Shown here: piece by piece, positions 16,622 to 25,779 of the stretch
Layout: every line of letters begins with the position of its first letter
How positions within the stretch are numbered: position 1 is the first letter of the stretch
NCBI RefSeq assembly: GCF_036021035.1
Contig: NZ_CP107930.1
Span: 3,286,001 to 3,350,000, forward strand
Source: Kineococcus sp. NBC_00420
GTDB lineage: Bacteria > Actinomycetota > Actinomycetes > Actinomycetales > Kineococcaceae
Reading direction: 5' to 3'
Length of the DNA: 64,000 nt
Made by a program: the position numbers and the translations under genes
Notes under the pieces: model-generated
What the model was told of the DNA's origin: nothing
Database searches by the model: none
The model's input: only the letters and a program-made list of their open reading frames with translations

Positions 16622-19109
16622 GCGTGGGGTGCACGCGGAGCAGAAGGAGCGCGATGTCGTCCTCACTGCCCGGTGACATCCGCTCCAGCAGCGTGTCGCA
16701 GAACCGGTCCGCGGGCAGTCCGGCGAGCTCGACGGCGTTGCGCCGCAACCGGTCGAGCCCCTCGTCGAGGTCCTCATCGCGGCGTTCCACCAGCCCGTCG
16801 GTGTAGAGCAGCAGCGTATCGCCCTCGAGCAGGGCGACGGTGTGGTCGTGCCGTGGCAGGCCGGAGTCGAGACCCAGCAGCAGGTCGTGCGGGCGGTCCA
16901 GGAGTTCTGCCCCCCCGTCGGCGTGCACCACCAACGGGGGGAGGTGGCCCGCGCTGGACCAGCGCAGCACGCGCGTGGCGTCGGTGGGGCCCTGTTCGAC
17001 CCGGGCCAGGACGGCCGTCCCGAGGGTGTCGACGGCGAGGTCGCGCATCGCCCGTTCCAGGGCCTCGAGGATGCGGGCGGGGGAGTCGCGGAGGGCGTGG
17101 GCCACCCCGCGCAGGACGTTGCGCACCTGCGCCATCGCGACGGCCGCACCCCGGTCGTGGCCGGTGACGTCGCCGATCACCAGGAAGGTGCTGCCGTCGG
17201 CGACGGTGAAGCCGTCGTACCAGTCACCACCGATCTGGGCGCCGTCGGCGGCGGCGACGTAGCGCGCGACGAGTTGCAGGTCGTCGAAGCGGGGGAGTTC
17301 CGTGAGGAGGCTCAACTGCAGTTCCTCGGCCAGACCGCGCTGCGCGGCGGAGAGTTGCGCGTTGTCCAGGCCGAGTCCGATCTGACGGCTGACCTCCTCC
17401 AGCGTGGCGGTGTCCTCGGCGGAGAACGGTTCGCGGTCCCCGGTACGGGCCACGGTCAGCAGTCCCCGGGTCCGGCCCCGCCCGCGCAACGGCAGGACGA
17501 CGGTGGTGGCGGGAGCCAGGTCGAGCAGGAGTTCGTGCGCGCGCCCGGGCTCCAGGAGGTGACCGGGGGGCAGGGCCGCCGAGTTCTCCAGGACGAGGGT
17601 CCCGTGGGTCAGCGCGTCGCGGACCGGGGAGTCGTCGGCGAACGCCTCGACCCGCAGTCCGCGGTACTCCTCGAGGACCCCCCGCAGCAGGGGGTCGTGG
17701 TGCCAGGCCCCCACGTCGCGGAGGCGTTTCCTCCAGGGCGCCGTGCCCCCGTCGAGGGTGGACACGATGGTCCAGTCGGCGAACCGCGGCACCAGCGCAC
17801 GGACGGCGTCCAGCAGGGCCTGTTCGGCGTCGAGGGTCTCGGCGAAGGCGCCGGCGACCTCGGCCAGGGCGGCGGCCCGTTCCGCGTTGCGTTCCGCTTC
17901 CTGTTGCGCCGCACGTCGTCCGCTGATGTCCAGGAAGTAGATCCCGACCCCGTCGTCGACGGGTACGACCCGGACCTCGAACCACGCGTCGAGAGGAGGT
18001 GGGTAGTAGGCGTCGAAGGAGACGTTCGCGCCGCCGTCCGCGACGCGGCGGTACTCCTGGAGCACCGGCGAGTCCTCGATCCCCGGGAACGCCTCGTGGG
18101 CCGTGCTGCCGAGGAACTCCGCCCGGGGGGTGGCGAGGACCCGTTCGGCCTCGGTGTTGGCGTAGGAGAAGCGTCCGTCCCGGTCGAGGGCGACGTACCC
18201 GACGGCCATGGTGTCGAGGACGGTCCCGAGGCGCGCCTCCCCCCGGCGCAACGCCGTCAGGTCGGTCACCGCACCCACGAACCGGTCTATCCGGCCGTCC
18301 GGGCCGGGGGCGGGTTTCCCGCGGGCGGCGATCCAGCGCAGTCCGCCGTCGGGGCGCAGGATCCGGAACTGCGCCTCGTAGATCCCGCTGGAGGCGATGG
18401 CCTCGGTCAGCGCGCGGGTGACCTCGGGGAGGTCGTCGGGGTGGACGGCGGCGTTGAAGCTGTCGATGCGACCGCCGAACGTCTCCGGGGTGAGCCCGAA
18501 CAACTCCAGCAGGACGTCGTCCCAGACGAGGGAATCGTCGGCGAAGTTCCACTCCCAGGTGCCGATCCCCGCCGCCGTGGCGGCCGTTCCGAGTTCCGCG
18601 GCCCGCTGCCGCCCCCGGTAGTCGTCGGTGAGGGCGGAGATCTCGAGGTGCCCGGTGGCGGCGTTCGCGAGCTCGGTGAGGATCTCCTGGTCGTGGGCCG
18701 TCCAGCCGCGGGGTTCGTGCTGGTGCACGCAGAGCGACCCCACGACGTGGCCGTCGTCGGCGACCATCGGGACCCCGAGGTAGGACCCGAGGAACCCCGT
18801 CACCACGGGCCGGCGGTCGCGCACCCGGACGTCGTGGACGGCGTCGGCGACGACGAGGGCCTGCCCCTCCTCCACGACGATGGCGCAGAAGGAGTCGATG
18901 CGGGAGGTGCTCGAGCCGGCGTTCTGCGCCGTCTCGCCGGCCGCGGTGACGGTGTGGCGCACGTCGGTGACCAGCGAGACCTCGGCGGAGGTGGTGTGCA
19001 GCATCTGCGCCGCCAACGACGTCACGATGTCGAGGGCGCCGAGCGGGGCGGCACCCAGCAGGCGCTCGGTCGCGGCGATGCGGGCGTCCTCGCCGGTCTG
19101 TTCCGTCAC
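16617..19109 (-). CDS. GAF-PAS-PAS-GAF-PP2C (SpoIIE/RsbU-type) serine phosphatase
   Basis: 830 residues from GTG 19109, preceded by GAGGGGAG; an in-frame GTG at 19154 has no ribosome-binding site. Order: GAF (~10-160), PAS (~175-300), PAS (~300-410), GAF (~430-595), PP2C-type SpoIIE domain (~615-830). Metal aspartates are visible in IGGDWYD, IGDVTGHD and SEDDIALL. Such phosphatases dephosphorylate STAS anti-anti-sigma proteins in partner-switching stress pathways. Several sensory inputs precede one catalytic output. No membrane segments. Confidence 0.9.
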   Translation of the reverse strand: MTEQTGEDARIAATERLLGAAPLGALDIVTSLAAQMLHTTSAEVSLVTDVRHTVTAAGETAQNAGSSTSRIDSFCAIVVEEGQALVVADAVHDVRVRDRRPVVTGFLGSYLGVPMVADDGHVVGSLCVHQHEPRGWTAHDQEILTELANAATGHLEISALTDDYRGRQRAAELGTAATAAGIGTWEWNFADDSLVWDDVLLELFGLTPETFGGRIDSFNAAVHPDDLPEVTRALTEAIASSGIYEAQFRILRPDGGLRWIAARGKPAPGPDGRIDRFVGAVTDLTALRRGEARLGTVLDTMAVGYVALDRDGRFSYANTEAERVLATPRAEFLGSTAHEAFPGIEDSPVLQEYRRVADGGANVSFDAYYPPPLDAWFEVRVVPVDDGVGIYFLDISGRRAAQQEAERNAERAAALAEVAGAFAETLDAEQALLDAVRALVPRFADWTIVSTLDGGTAPWRKRLRDVGAWHHDPLLRGVLEEYRGLRVEAFADDSPVRDALTHGTLVLENSAALPPGHLLEPGRAHELLLDLAPATTVVLPLRGRGRTRGLLTVARTGDREPFSAEDTATLEEVSRQIGLGLDNAQLSAAQRGLAEELQLSLLTELPRFDDLQLVARYVAAADGAQIGGDWYDGFTVADGSTFLVIGDVTGHDRGAAVAMAQVRNVLRGVAHALRDSPARILEALERAMRDLAVDTLGTAVLARVEQGPTDATRVLRWSSAGHLPPLVVHADGGAELLDRPHDLLLGLDSGLPRHDHTVALLEGDTLLLYTDGLVERRDEDLDEGLDRLRRNAVELAGLPADRFCDTLLERMSPGSEDDIALLLLRVHPTP

Positions 19110-19221
19110 CCGTCGTCTCCCCTCGAAGGGGCGGCGTCGAATGCTCCCCGTCACACATCATGACGCAGAGTGGCCGATCTTGTGGGCCCGAGCGTCTAGA
19201 AGAGTCTAGAAGATGTGTGGG

Positions 19222-21339
19222 TCAGGTTCCGGTGACGCGGACCGCGACGATCGCCACGTCGTCGTCGCTGCCGTCGGGCAGCATCCGCAGCAGCAGCTGG
19301 TCGCAGAGCGTCTCCACGTCCGCCCCCTCCACCCCGGCCACGGCGTGCACGACGTCGCGCAGTTCACCCAGACGGACGTCCATCGGACGGTCGCGCCGTT
19401 CCACCAGACCGTCGGTGTAGAGCAGCAGCGTCGACCCCCGCTCGAGGCGAGCCTCCTGCTGCACGCGCTGCTGACCGGCGCCGAGGCCCAGGACGATCCC
19501 CTCCCCGGCCAGGAAGCGCACCGACCCGTCCGGGTCGGCGACCACCGGGGGCAGGTGACCGGCCGTGCACCAGCGGATCACCCGACTGCCGTCGGCGGAC
19601 TCGGGGTCGAGCTGCAGGACGACGGCCGTGGCCAGCGTCGTCAGGCCGAGGCCGGCGAGCACCTCGTCCAGACGCCGCAGCACCTCGTCGGGCTGCGCGC
19701 AGCGGTCGTAGGCCAGCGCCCGCACCAGGGTCCGCAGCTGGCCCATCGCGGCCGCCGCCGACACGTCGTGACCCATGACGTCACCGATGACGACGACGGT
19801 CCGTCCGTCGGGCTGGGTGAACGCGTCGTACCAGTCCCCACCGACCTGCGCCGCCTCCGCCGCCGGGTGGTAACGGGTGGCGATGCACAGCCCGGCCGAC
19901 TGGGTCGGCGGGCTCAACATGCTGCGCTGCAACGTCTCCGATGACGTCCGCTGCTGGGCGTAGAGCCGGGCGTTCTCCAGCGCCACCCCGGCCCGGGCCC
20001 CCAGGTCGCTCGCCGTCGCCAGGTCGTCCTCGGTGAAGGCGGCCCGGTCGGGACCGGAGAGCAGCGTCAGCGACCCCGTCACCAGACCCCGTGCGCGCAA
20101 CGGGACGACGATCGCGCTGCCCAGCCCGAGGCGGCGCAGGACCTGCGCGGTCTCGGTCGTCGCGACGGCGTCGACGAGGTCGTCGGTGACGGTCACCAGC
20201 GTCGGCCCGAGCTCCCCGTGCAGCACCCGCATCGAGATCGAGCCGTCGCCCAGACCGTCGTGCAGCTCCTGGAACCGGTCGGTCTCGGCGGTCATCACCG
20301 GGTTCGCGTGCGACGCGCGCACGTGGCGCGTCCGGCCGCTGCCGTCGAGGAGGGTCGCGAACGCCCACTCGGCGAACTCCGGGACGACCAGCGAGGGCAG
20401 GAGGTCCTGCGCGGCATCGGGATCCAGGACCTCCGACAACTGCTCGGTCACCGCGGAGAGGAACTCCAGCCGGTGCCGGGCGTCGCGGGCGTAGGCCAGT
20501 GCCGCGTCGCGTTCGCGTTCGGCCTGCACCCGCAACGTCACGTCGGACTGCACGCCGACGAAGTGGGTGACCCGACCCTCGGCGTTGCGGACGGGTGAGA
20601 TCACCACCTCGTTCCAGAACGCCGTGCCGTCCTTGCGGTAGTTCAGCAGCAGTTCCGTGATCGTCTCGCCCGTCGCCAGGGCGCTCCGGATCCGTTGGAC
20701 CGCGTCGTGGTCGGTCTCCGGTCCCTGCAGGAACCGGCAGTTCGTCCCCAGCACCTCCCGGCCGTACCCGGTCACCCGCTCGAAGGCGGGGTTCACCCAC
20801 ACCAGCGGGTTGTCCGGCTGCGTCGGGTCGGAGATCGTGAACGACAGGTCGCTGGCCAGGACCGCGCGGCTGTGCAGGCGCTCCGCGGACTCCTTCGCGT
20901 CGCGGACCAGCTCTTCCTCGCGCAGCGGCAGCAACGCCACCAGGGCCAGCCCGCTGAGCTCGTCGACGGGCGCGTCCGACAGCGGAAGGCCGATGACCCA
21001 CAACGCCTCACGGGCGCCCGACATGTCCGAGGAACGGGCCGCGGTGACGCGTTCGCCGTGCACGGGCTCACCACGGGCGATGCGCGACAACGGCGACGAA
21101 CCCGTCGCCGGGTCCGAGATGTCGATGCCGTCGGCAGCCTGCAGACCCGCCGCCCGCGACCAGTCGTCCACCGCGCAGGGCAGCGACACCCCGGGGGCGA
21201 GCTGGTCGGCGAGGGGGTTGGCGAACAGGACCACGCCGTCGGCCACCCGCACCAGCAGCACCGCACCGGGCTGGCCGTGCAGGACCTGAGGCAACTGCGC
21301 GGCGGTCCCGGCGAACGCCGTCGAGTTCGTCCCGTCCAT
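19222..21339 (-). CDS. PAS-LOV-GAF-PP2C blue-light-regulated serine phosphatase
   Basis: 705 residues from ATG 21339. Residues ~15-140 look PAS-like. Residues ~155-275 form a LOV domain: NPAFERVTGYGREVLG leads into GTNCRFLQGPETD, whose Cys201 is the residue that forms the flavin adduct in LOV photoreceptors. Flavin-contacting Asn and Gln positions follow (LNYRKDGTAFWNE and FVGVQSDVT). A GAF-like domain (~300-460) and a SpoIIE/RsbU PP2C domain (~480-705; VGGDWYDAF, IGDVMGHD, SDDDVAIV) complete it. Blue light is therefore expected to control dephosphorylation of a STAS-type substrate. The ATG is 7 nt after a TAACCT box; no ribosome-binding site is seen. Confidence 0.93.
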   Translation of the reverse strand: MDGTNSTAFAGTAAQLPQVLHGQPGAVLLVRVADGVVLFANPLADQLAPGVSLPCAVDDWSRAAGLQAADGIDISDPATGSSPLSRIARGEPVHGERVTAARSSDMSGAREALWVIGLPLSDAPVDELSGLALVALLPLREEELVRDAKESAERLHSRAVLASDLSFTISDPTQPDNPLVWVNPAFERVTGYGREVLGTNCRFLQGPETDHDAVQRIRSALATGETITELLLNYRKDGTAFWNEVVISPVRNAEGRVTHFVGVQSDVTLRVQAERERDAALAYARDARHRLEFLSAVTEQLSEVLDPDAAQDLLPSLVVPEFAEWAFATLLDGSGRTRHVRASHANPVMTAETDRFQELHDGLGDGSISMRVLHGELGPTLVTVTDDLVDAVATTETAQVLRRLGLGSAIVVPLRARGLVTGSLTLLSGPDRAAFTEDDLATASDLGARAGVALENARLYAQQRTSSETLQRSMLSPPTQSAGLCIATRYHPAAEAAQVGGDWYDAFTQPDGRTVVVIGDVMGHDVSAAAAMGQLRTLVRALAYDRCAQPDEVLRRLDEVLAGLGLTTLATAVVLQLDPESADGSRVIRWCTAGHLPPVVADPDGSVRFLAGEGIVLGLGAGQQRVQQEARLERGSTLLLYTDGLVERRDRPMDVRLGELRDVVHAVAGVEGADVETLCDQLLLRMLPDGSDDDVAIVAVRVTGT

Positions 21340-21346
21340 CGGAATG

Positions 21347-21352
21347 AGGTTA
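21347..21352 (-). promoter_or_regulatory. -10 box TAACCT before the LOV phosphatase
   Basis: On the minus strand TAACCT-CATTCCG-ATG fits a leaderless start and decides in favour of ATG 21339 over the in-frame GTG 21360. Confidence 0.55.
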
Positions 21353-21406
21353 AGCCCCACTCCGGGGTGGCGCGAGCCTGGCGCGTGGGGCCCGGTGACC
21401 GTCCCC

Positions 21407-23560
21407 TCACACCACGGCGACCGCCGCGGCGCGACGCCGCTCCAGGACCCAGTGCAGCAGCTCCGCCGCCGGGACGGGACGCGAGTGCAGGTACCCCTGC
21501 GACTCGTCGCACCCCGTGCGCCGCAGCAGCTCCAGCGTCGCCTCGTCCTCGACCCCCTCCGCCACGGTCCGCAGACCCAGGTGGTGGGCCAGCTCCACCG
21601 TCCCCGCGACGATCGCCGCGATCCGCTCGTCGCTCAGCGCACGCATCGTGAACGAGCGGTCGATCTTCAGCTCCGTGGCCGGCAGGTTCGCCAGGTAGGC
21701 CAACGAGGAGTACCCCGTCCCGAAGTCGTCGATGCTCAGCGCGCAACCGCGCGCGGTGATCTCGTGGCACATCGCCAGCGCCCGCTCCGGGTCCCGCATC
21801 AGGGTGGTCTCGGTGACCTCGACGACCAGGCGGGAGGGGGCCGTGCCGCTGCGGACGACCTCGTCGAGGACTTCCAGCAGCTGCGGGTCCGACAGGTACG
21901 TCGTGGAGGTGTTGATCGACAACCGCAGGTCGAGCCCCGCCGCGCGCCACCGGGCCAGGTCGGCGCCCGCGGTCCGGGCGACGTGGGAGGTGAGGGCCGG
22001 CATCAGCCCGCGCTCCTCGACGATCGAGAGGAACGCGGCGGGGGCGAGCAGCCCGTGCCGGGGGTGCTGCCAGCGCACCAGGGCCTCGACGCCGACGACC
22101 TCGCCGCTGCGCAGGCAGAGCTGGGGTTGGTAGTGCACCTCGAACGGCAGGGCCTGCGGGCACTCGAAGGCGGCGTGCAGGTCCTCGGTCAGGTCGGCGC
22201 GCCCCCGCCAGAGCCGGTCGATCTCGTCGTCGTGCAGCGTGACGCCGCCCCCGCCGCCCTTCGCCACGTACATCGCGGCGTCCGCCCGGCGCAGCAGCTC
22301 CAGCCCGTCGAGGTCGTCGAGACCGGTGGAGGTGGCGACGCCGACGCTGGCGCCGACGTCGAAGGAGCGGCCCTCGACGATCAGGCCGCCGCCGATCGCC
22401 GCGGCGAAGGTCCGCGCGGTGCGCAGTGCGGCGGCCGCGTCGGCGCCGGTGAGGACGACGGCGAACTCGTCGCCGCCGAGCCGCGTCAGCCGTCCCCGCG
22501 GCGGGGTGAGTTCCTGCAGCCGGACGGCCGCGACCTGCAGCAGCCGGTCCCCGACGCTGTGACCGTGGTGGTCGTTGACCTCCTTGAAGCGGTCCAGGTC
22601 GAGCAGGGCGACGGCGACCGGAGTCTCTCCCGCGCAGGCCTCCTCGACGGCCGCGGTGAAGGCCCGGCGGTTGCCCAGCCCGGTCAGCTCGTCGGTGCGG
22701 GCGTCGCGGCGGTCGCGGTCCTGCGCGGTGATCTCGCCGACGAAGCGGAACAACCGCACGCAGGCCAGCAGCATCGCGAGCCCCGCCCAGACCAGCGCGG
22801 CGCGGGCCCCGGGGACGCTGAGGGCGGCGAACGCCGTCACCAGACCCAGCCCGAGCGCCCCGAACGCGCTGAGCGCCAGCGAGAGCGGTGACGGCACCGA
22901 GGGGGCCCCGCGCGAGGGGCGCAGCAGCGCGCACCCGCCGAGGGTGGCGGCGAGCCCGGCCCAGGACAGCGAGGCCAGGACCTGAGCCGTCTCCGAGGGG
23001 TGCACCGCGAGGTGCGCCTGTCCCACCAGCACCACGGCGACGCTCACCACGACCACCCAGCAGCGGGCGTTGCGCACGGCCTGGGCCGAGATCATCACGA
23101 CGAGGTAGGAGGCCAGGAGCACCAGCAGGGCGCCGAGGTGGAAGGCGTGCAGCTGCGTCACGAAGGTGCCCGCCCGGTGGCCGGTGGACGCGACCGCCGT
23201 CAGCAGGATCCCGGTGAACGCGGCCGTGCTCCCGACGCCGAGCAGCCAGTCCGCCCGGCCGGTGCCCGACGTCGAGGTGCGCTGGCGGTTCCAGTGCAGC
23301 AGGGCGCGGTAGAGGAAGAAGCACGTCGTCTGCGCGCAGGCGACGAACGCGACGCCCGTGACGGGGGACCGGATCCCGCCGGCCCGGACGACGGTGTCGA
23401 GCGCGGAGCCGAGGAGCAGCGTCCCGATGCCGAACTGGTAGGAGCGCCACACCGACCCCTCGCCGGCGGGGCGGCGCACCCGGAAGGTCAGGGCCGCGAA
23501 CGAGGCGGCGATGACCGTCGTGCGGACGAGCGCGACCGCGGTGGCGACCGTGTCTCCCAT
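21407..23560 (-). CDS. Membrane GGDEF-EAL protein
   Basis: 717 residues, ATG preceded by GAGGGGG. About eight hydrophobic segments in residues ~5-275. GGDEF (~280-440) has RLGGDEF and no RxxD site. EAL (~460-710) has EALVRW, NTSTT, EVTET, IDDFGTGYSSL, LKIDRS and AEGVE, all consistent with phosphodiesterase activity. The layout closely parallels the 11864-14137 protein, so the two are probably paralogues. The LOV phosphatase starts only 67 nt downstream of its stop and may be partly co-transcribed. Confidence 0.92.
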   Translation of the reverse strand: MGDTVATAVALVRTTVIAASFAALTFRVRRPAGEGSVWRSYQFGIGTLLLGSALDTVVRAGGIRSPVTGVAFVACAQTTCFFLYRALLHWNRQRTSTSGTGRADWLLGVGSTAAFTGILLTAVASTGHRAGTFVTQLHAFHLGALLVLLASYLVVMISAQAVRNARCWVVVVSVAVVLVGQAHLAVHPSETAQVLASLSWAGLAATLGGCALLRPSRGAPSVPSPLSLALSAFGALGLGLVTAFAALSVPGARAALVWAGLAMLLACVRLFRFVGEITAQDRDRRDARTDELTGLGNRRAFTAAVEEACAGETPVAVALLDLDRFKEVNDHHGHSVGDRLLQVAAVRLQELTPPRGRLTRLGGDEFAVVLTGADAAAALRTARTFAAAIGGGLIVEGRSFDVGASVGVATSTGLDDLDGLELLRRADAAMYVAKGGGGGVTLHDDEIDRLWRGRADLTEDLHAAFECPQALPFEVHYQPQLCLRSGEVVGVEALVRWQHPRHGLLAPAAFLSIVEERGLMPALTSHVARTAGADLARWRAAGLDLRLSINTSTTYLSDPQLLEVLDEVVRSGTAPSRLVVEVTETTLMRDPERALAMCHEITARGCALSIDDFGTGYSSLAYLANLPATELKIDRSFTMRALSDERIAAIVAGTVELAHHLGLRTVAEGVEDEATLELLRRTGCDESQGYLHSRPVPAAELLHWVLERRRAAAVAVV

Positions 23561-23795
23561 GACTGCCCCCTCGGTGCTCGTGGCCCCTCCCGTCCGCCAT
23601 CCTGGTCATCGACGCGGGTGATGACCAGATAGATCGGTCGAATGGATGAGCTGCAGGCCGGAACCGGTGTGCGGGACGGCCCGTCTCGTGGCGCGTGACC
23701 CCACCCTGGTGACGTAGGGAGATCGTGTGGTGACCGTCCGAGGTGGGTCCTGTCGGGTGATCCGGAGGTGGACGACCGGGGTGCACACTGACCGC

Positions 23796-24083
23796 GTGAT
23801 CGCCTCCTTCGACGACTGGTTGGACGGGCTCGACCTGACTCTCCGCGCCGAGGCCGGGCACTGTCTGCTCGCGGGGACGTACTCCCGTCGCCTCCTCCTG
23901 TCGCTGCGCGCCACCGGCCCTCGGGTCTCCCGCCGCGAACGGGGCCTGGACGATCCCGAGAAGGCCCAACCCGGCGACCCGCTCGGCGCGAACCTCCAGA
24001 CCTTCCTGCGGGAGCGGCTGATGAGCCGCGCGCCCGAGCCGTCCCGGCTGATCTCCGTTGGCGCTTCCCCCCGGCGACCGTAG
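23796..24083 (+). CDS. Small protein of unknown function
   Basis: 95 residues from GTG 23796, which is 6 nt after a CACACT -10-like box. Sequence begins MIASFDDWLDGLDLTLRAEAG and ends in a basic, Pro-rich tail; no membrane segment and no recognised family. Codon position GC is typical of the neighbours, which supports coding, but the evidence is modest. Confidence 0.5.
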   Translation: MIASFDDWLDGLDLTLRAEAGHCLLAGTYSRRLLLSLRATGPRVSRRERGLDDPEKAQPGDPLGANLQTFLRERLMSRAPEPSRLISVGASPRRP

Positions 24084-24130
24084 GTTTCGTCGTGCGTTCC
24101 CGACCGCCGGGCGCAGCGCAGGAGGAACCC

Positions 24131-24595
24131 GTGGCCAAGCAGACCGTCCCGTTCGTCGTCGAGGCCGAGGGGACCGGGGTCGCCCAGACCCTCACCGCCC
24201 TCGGTGACGACCCGCACCAGTTCCGGGCCGACACCCTGCCCGCCTTCGGCGGCGCCGACGCCGAACCCAGCCCGCTCAGCTACGCCCTCGGGGCCCTGAC
24301 CTCCTGCCACCAGGTCACCGGCAGCCTCGTCGCCAAGAGCCTCGGGCTCACCCTCGGCCGCTGGCAGTTGCGGGCCCAGGGCGACCTCGACCCGTCGGTC
24401 ATCTCCACCGGCGCCGAGGGCAACGCCAACTTCGACGCCGTCACCGTCGAGGTGACCCTCGAGACCGACGCGACCCCCGAGCAGTTCGCGCGGCTGCAGG
24501 CCGAGACCGAGCGCCGCTGCCCCGTCACCCAGCTCTTCCAGCGCAGCGGCCTCGCCTTCACCAGCACCTGGAGCGCGGTCCCGCTGAGCGCCTGA
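24131..24595 (+). CDS. OsmC/Ohr-family peroxide-detoxification-like protein
   Basis: 154 residues from GTG 24131 with GGAGG 6 nt upstream. Two cysteines are placed as in the family: one in LTSCHQVTG and one in ERRCPVTQLF. OsmC-type proteins reduce organic hydroperoxides or act on other thiol-reactive substrates in the cytoplasm. The spacing of the two Cys and the preceding S-P-L-S-Y region favour the OsmC over the Ohr branch. Followed by a strong hairpin. Confidence 0.88.
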   Translation: MAKQTVPFVVEAEGTGVAQTLTALGDDPHQFRADTLPAFGGADAEPSPLSYALGALTSCHQVTGSLVAKSLGLTLGRWQLRAQGDLDPSVISTGAEGNANFDAVTVEVTLETDATPEQFARLQAETERRCPVTQLFQRSGLAFTSTWSAVPLSA

Positions 24596-24603
24596 CGAGA
24601 TGA

Positions 24604-24648
24604 GGAACGTTCGGCGGCTTCCCGGACGGCGGAAGCCGCCGAACGTCC
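24604..24648 (+). terminator. Terminator hairpin of the GAACGTTCGGCGGC family
   Basis: An ~18-bp near-perfect stem (GGAACGTTCGGCGGCTTCC / GGAAGCCGCCGAACGTCC) with a short loop, directly after the OsmC stop. Its arm matches those of hairpins at 25666 and 32522. Confidence 0.8.
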
Positions 24649-24744
24649 CCCTCCCGTCGCGTCCCGCCGTGCACAGGGGTGCTCTGGACCGGTGCCTGTG
24701 GACGGTCCGGACCGTGGGCTCGACCGGATGTCCACCCTCGGTGG

Positions 24745-25779
24745 ATGGACCTCCCCGAGCGCACCGCCGACCTCACCGCGGCAGGGATCAGCAAGGACGT
24801 CCTCGCCGGGCGCCGGTTCCGTCGGGTGCACCGTGGGATCCACGTCGCCGCGGACGTTCCCGACTCCCCGGACCTGCGCATCCAGGCCGCCTCCCGGTTG
24901 ATGCGCCCCGGCGACGTGCTGGGTGGCTGGGCCGCGGCCAGGCTCCTCGGCGCGCGACACCTCGACGGCACCGGCCCCGACGGGCCCCAGGACGTCCTCA
25001 TCCACCTGCCCAGGACGTCGAAGCTGCGCCCGAGGCCGGGCATCCGCTACCTGCGCTCGGGCGTCGAGGACGTCCGTGACGGCGCCGATCTGCCCGTGAC
25101 CAGCCCCGAGCAGACGGTCGTCGACCTCATCCGGTGGGCGCAGGACCCGAGGGAGGGGATCGCGGCCGCGGAGTGCCTGCTGGCGACGCCGCTGGTCTCC
25201 GTCGCGGACGTCCGGGCCTTCGCGACGGCTCACCCGGGGATGCGGGGGCTGCCGTCACTGCGCAAGCTCCTCGAGCTGCTGAGCGAGCACTCGTGGTCCC
25301 CGGGGGAGACCCGGCTGCGACTGGTGTGGCAGTGCGACGCGGGTCTTCTCCGCCCCCTGGCCAACGTCGAGGTGTTCACCGCCGACGGGCACCGGCTGGG
25401 TGTGGTCGACCTGCTCGACCCCGTGACTGGTCTCGTCGCCGAGTACGACGGTCGGACGTGGCACGAGCGGCGGGCCCGCGAGGACCACCTGCGGGAGGCG
25501 CGTCTCGAGATCGTCGGGCTACGGGTGTTGCGCTTCTTCGAGCCCGACGTCACCATCCGCCGACCCCGCACCGTCCACCGCCTCCACGAGGCTCAGCGGC
25601 TCGGGCTCGCCGGCGCCGGGTGGTTCGCGCGACTCTCCGACGGTCGAATCGTCCGACCGGGCGGAGGAGTGGAACCTTCGGCGGCTCCTCAGGCGAGAAC
25701 GGCCGCCGAACGTTCCACTCCCTGGCGAGACCTCGGCGGTGCTGCCGCCGCGTTCACCTCGCCGGGCTCCTGGTGGTGA
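24745..25779 (+). CDS. AbiEi-antitoxin-like N-terminus with DUF559/Vsr-like nuclease fold
   Basis: 344 residues from ATG 24745. The N-terminus (LTAAGISKDVLAG..FRRVHRGIHV) resembles the winged-helix/AbiEi_4 start of actinobacterial 'type IV TA AbiEi family' proteins. The C-terminal part (LVAEYDGRTWHERRAREDHL...GLRVLRFF) has the E-x-D-G..H...D...R pattern of DUF559 endonuclease-like domains. Function is unproved; such genes are common and often single. The last ~40 residues read through a transcription-terminator-like palindrome, and the frame overlaps the convergent cyclase gene by 26 bp. This suggests the ancestral stop lay upstream. Start codon uncertain. Confidence 0.75.
   Translation: MDLPERTADLTAAGISKDVLAGRRFRRVHRGIHVAADVPDSPDLRIQAASRLMRPGDVLGGWAAARLLGARHLDGTGPDGPQDVLIHLPRTSKLRPRPGIRYLRSGVEDVRDGADLPVTSPEQTVVDLIRWAQDPREGIAAAECLLATPLVSVADVRAFATAHPGMRGLPSLRKLLELLSEHSWSPGETRLRLVWQCDAGLLRPLANVEVFTADGHRLGVVDLLDPVTGLVAEYDGRTWHERRAREDHLREARLEIVGLRVLRFFEPDVTIRRPRTVHRLHEAQRLGLAGAGWFARLSDGRIVRPGGGVEPSAAPQARTAAERSTPWRDLGGAAAAFTSPGSWW
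25666..25721. terminator. Palindrome inside the 3' end of the AbiEi-like gene
   Basis: A 20-bp stem with one mismatch (GGAGTGGAACCTTCGGCGGC / GCCGCCGAACGTTCCACTCC) and a 16-nt loop. It belongs to the recurrent GAGTGGAACGTTC hairpin family and would terminate the convergent pair. Confidence 0.7.

Noticed and set aside
19152-19154. GTG 19154 as start of the GAF-PAS-PP2C gene
   Set aside because: No ribosome-binding site precedes it, whereas GTG 19109 has GAGGGGAG at good distance.
23606-24310. A 234-codon minus-strand ORF opposite the small gene and OsmC
   Set aside because: It overlaps the well-supported OsmC gene and the promoter of the GGDEF-EAL gene, and its translation shows no family features.
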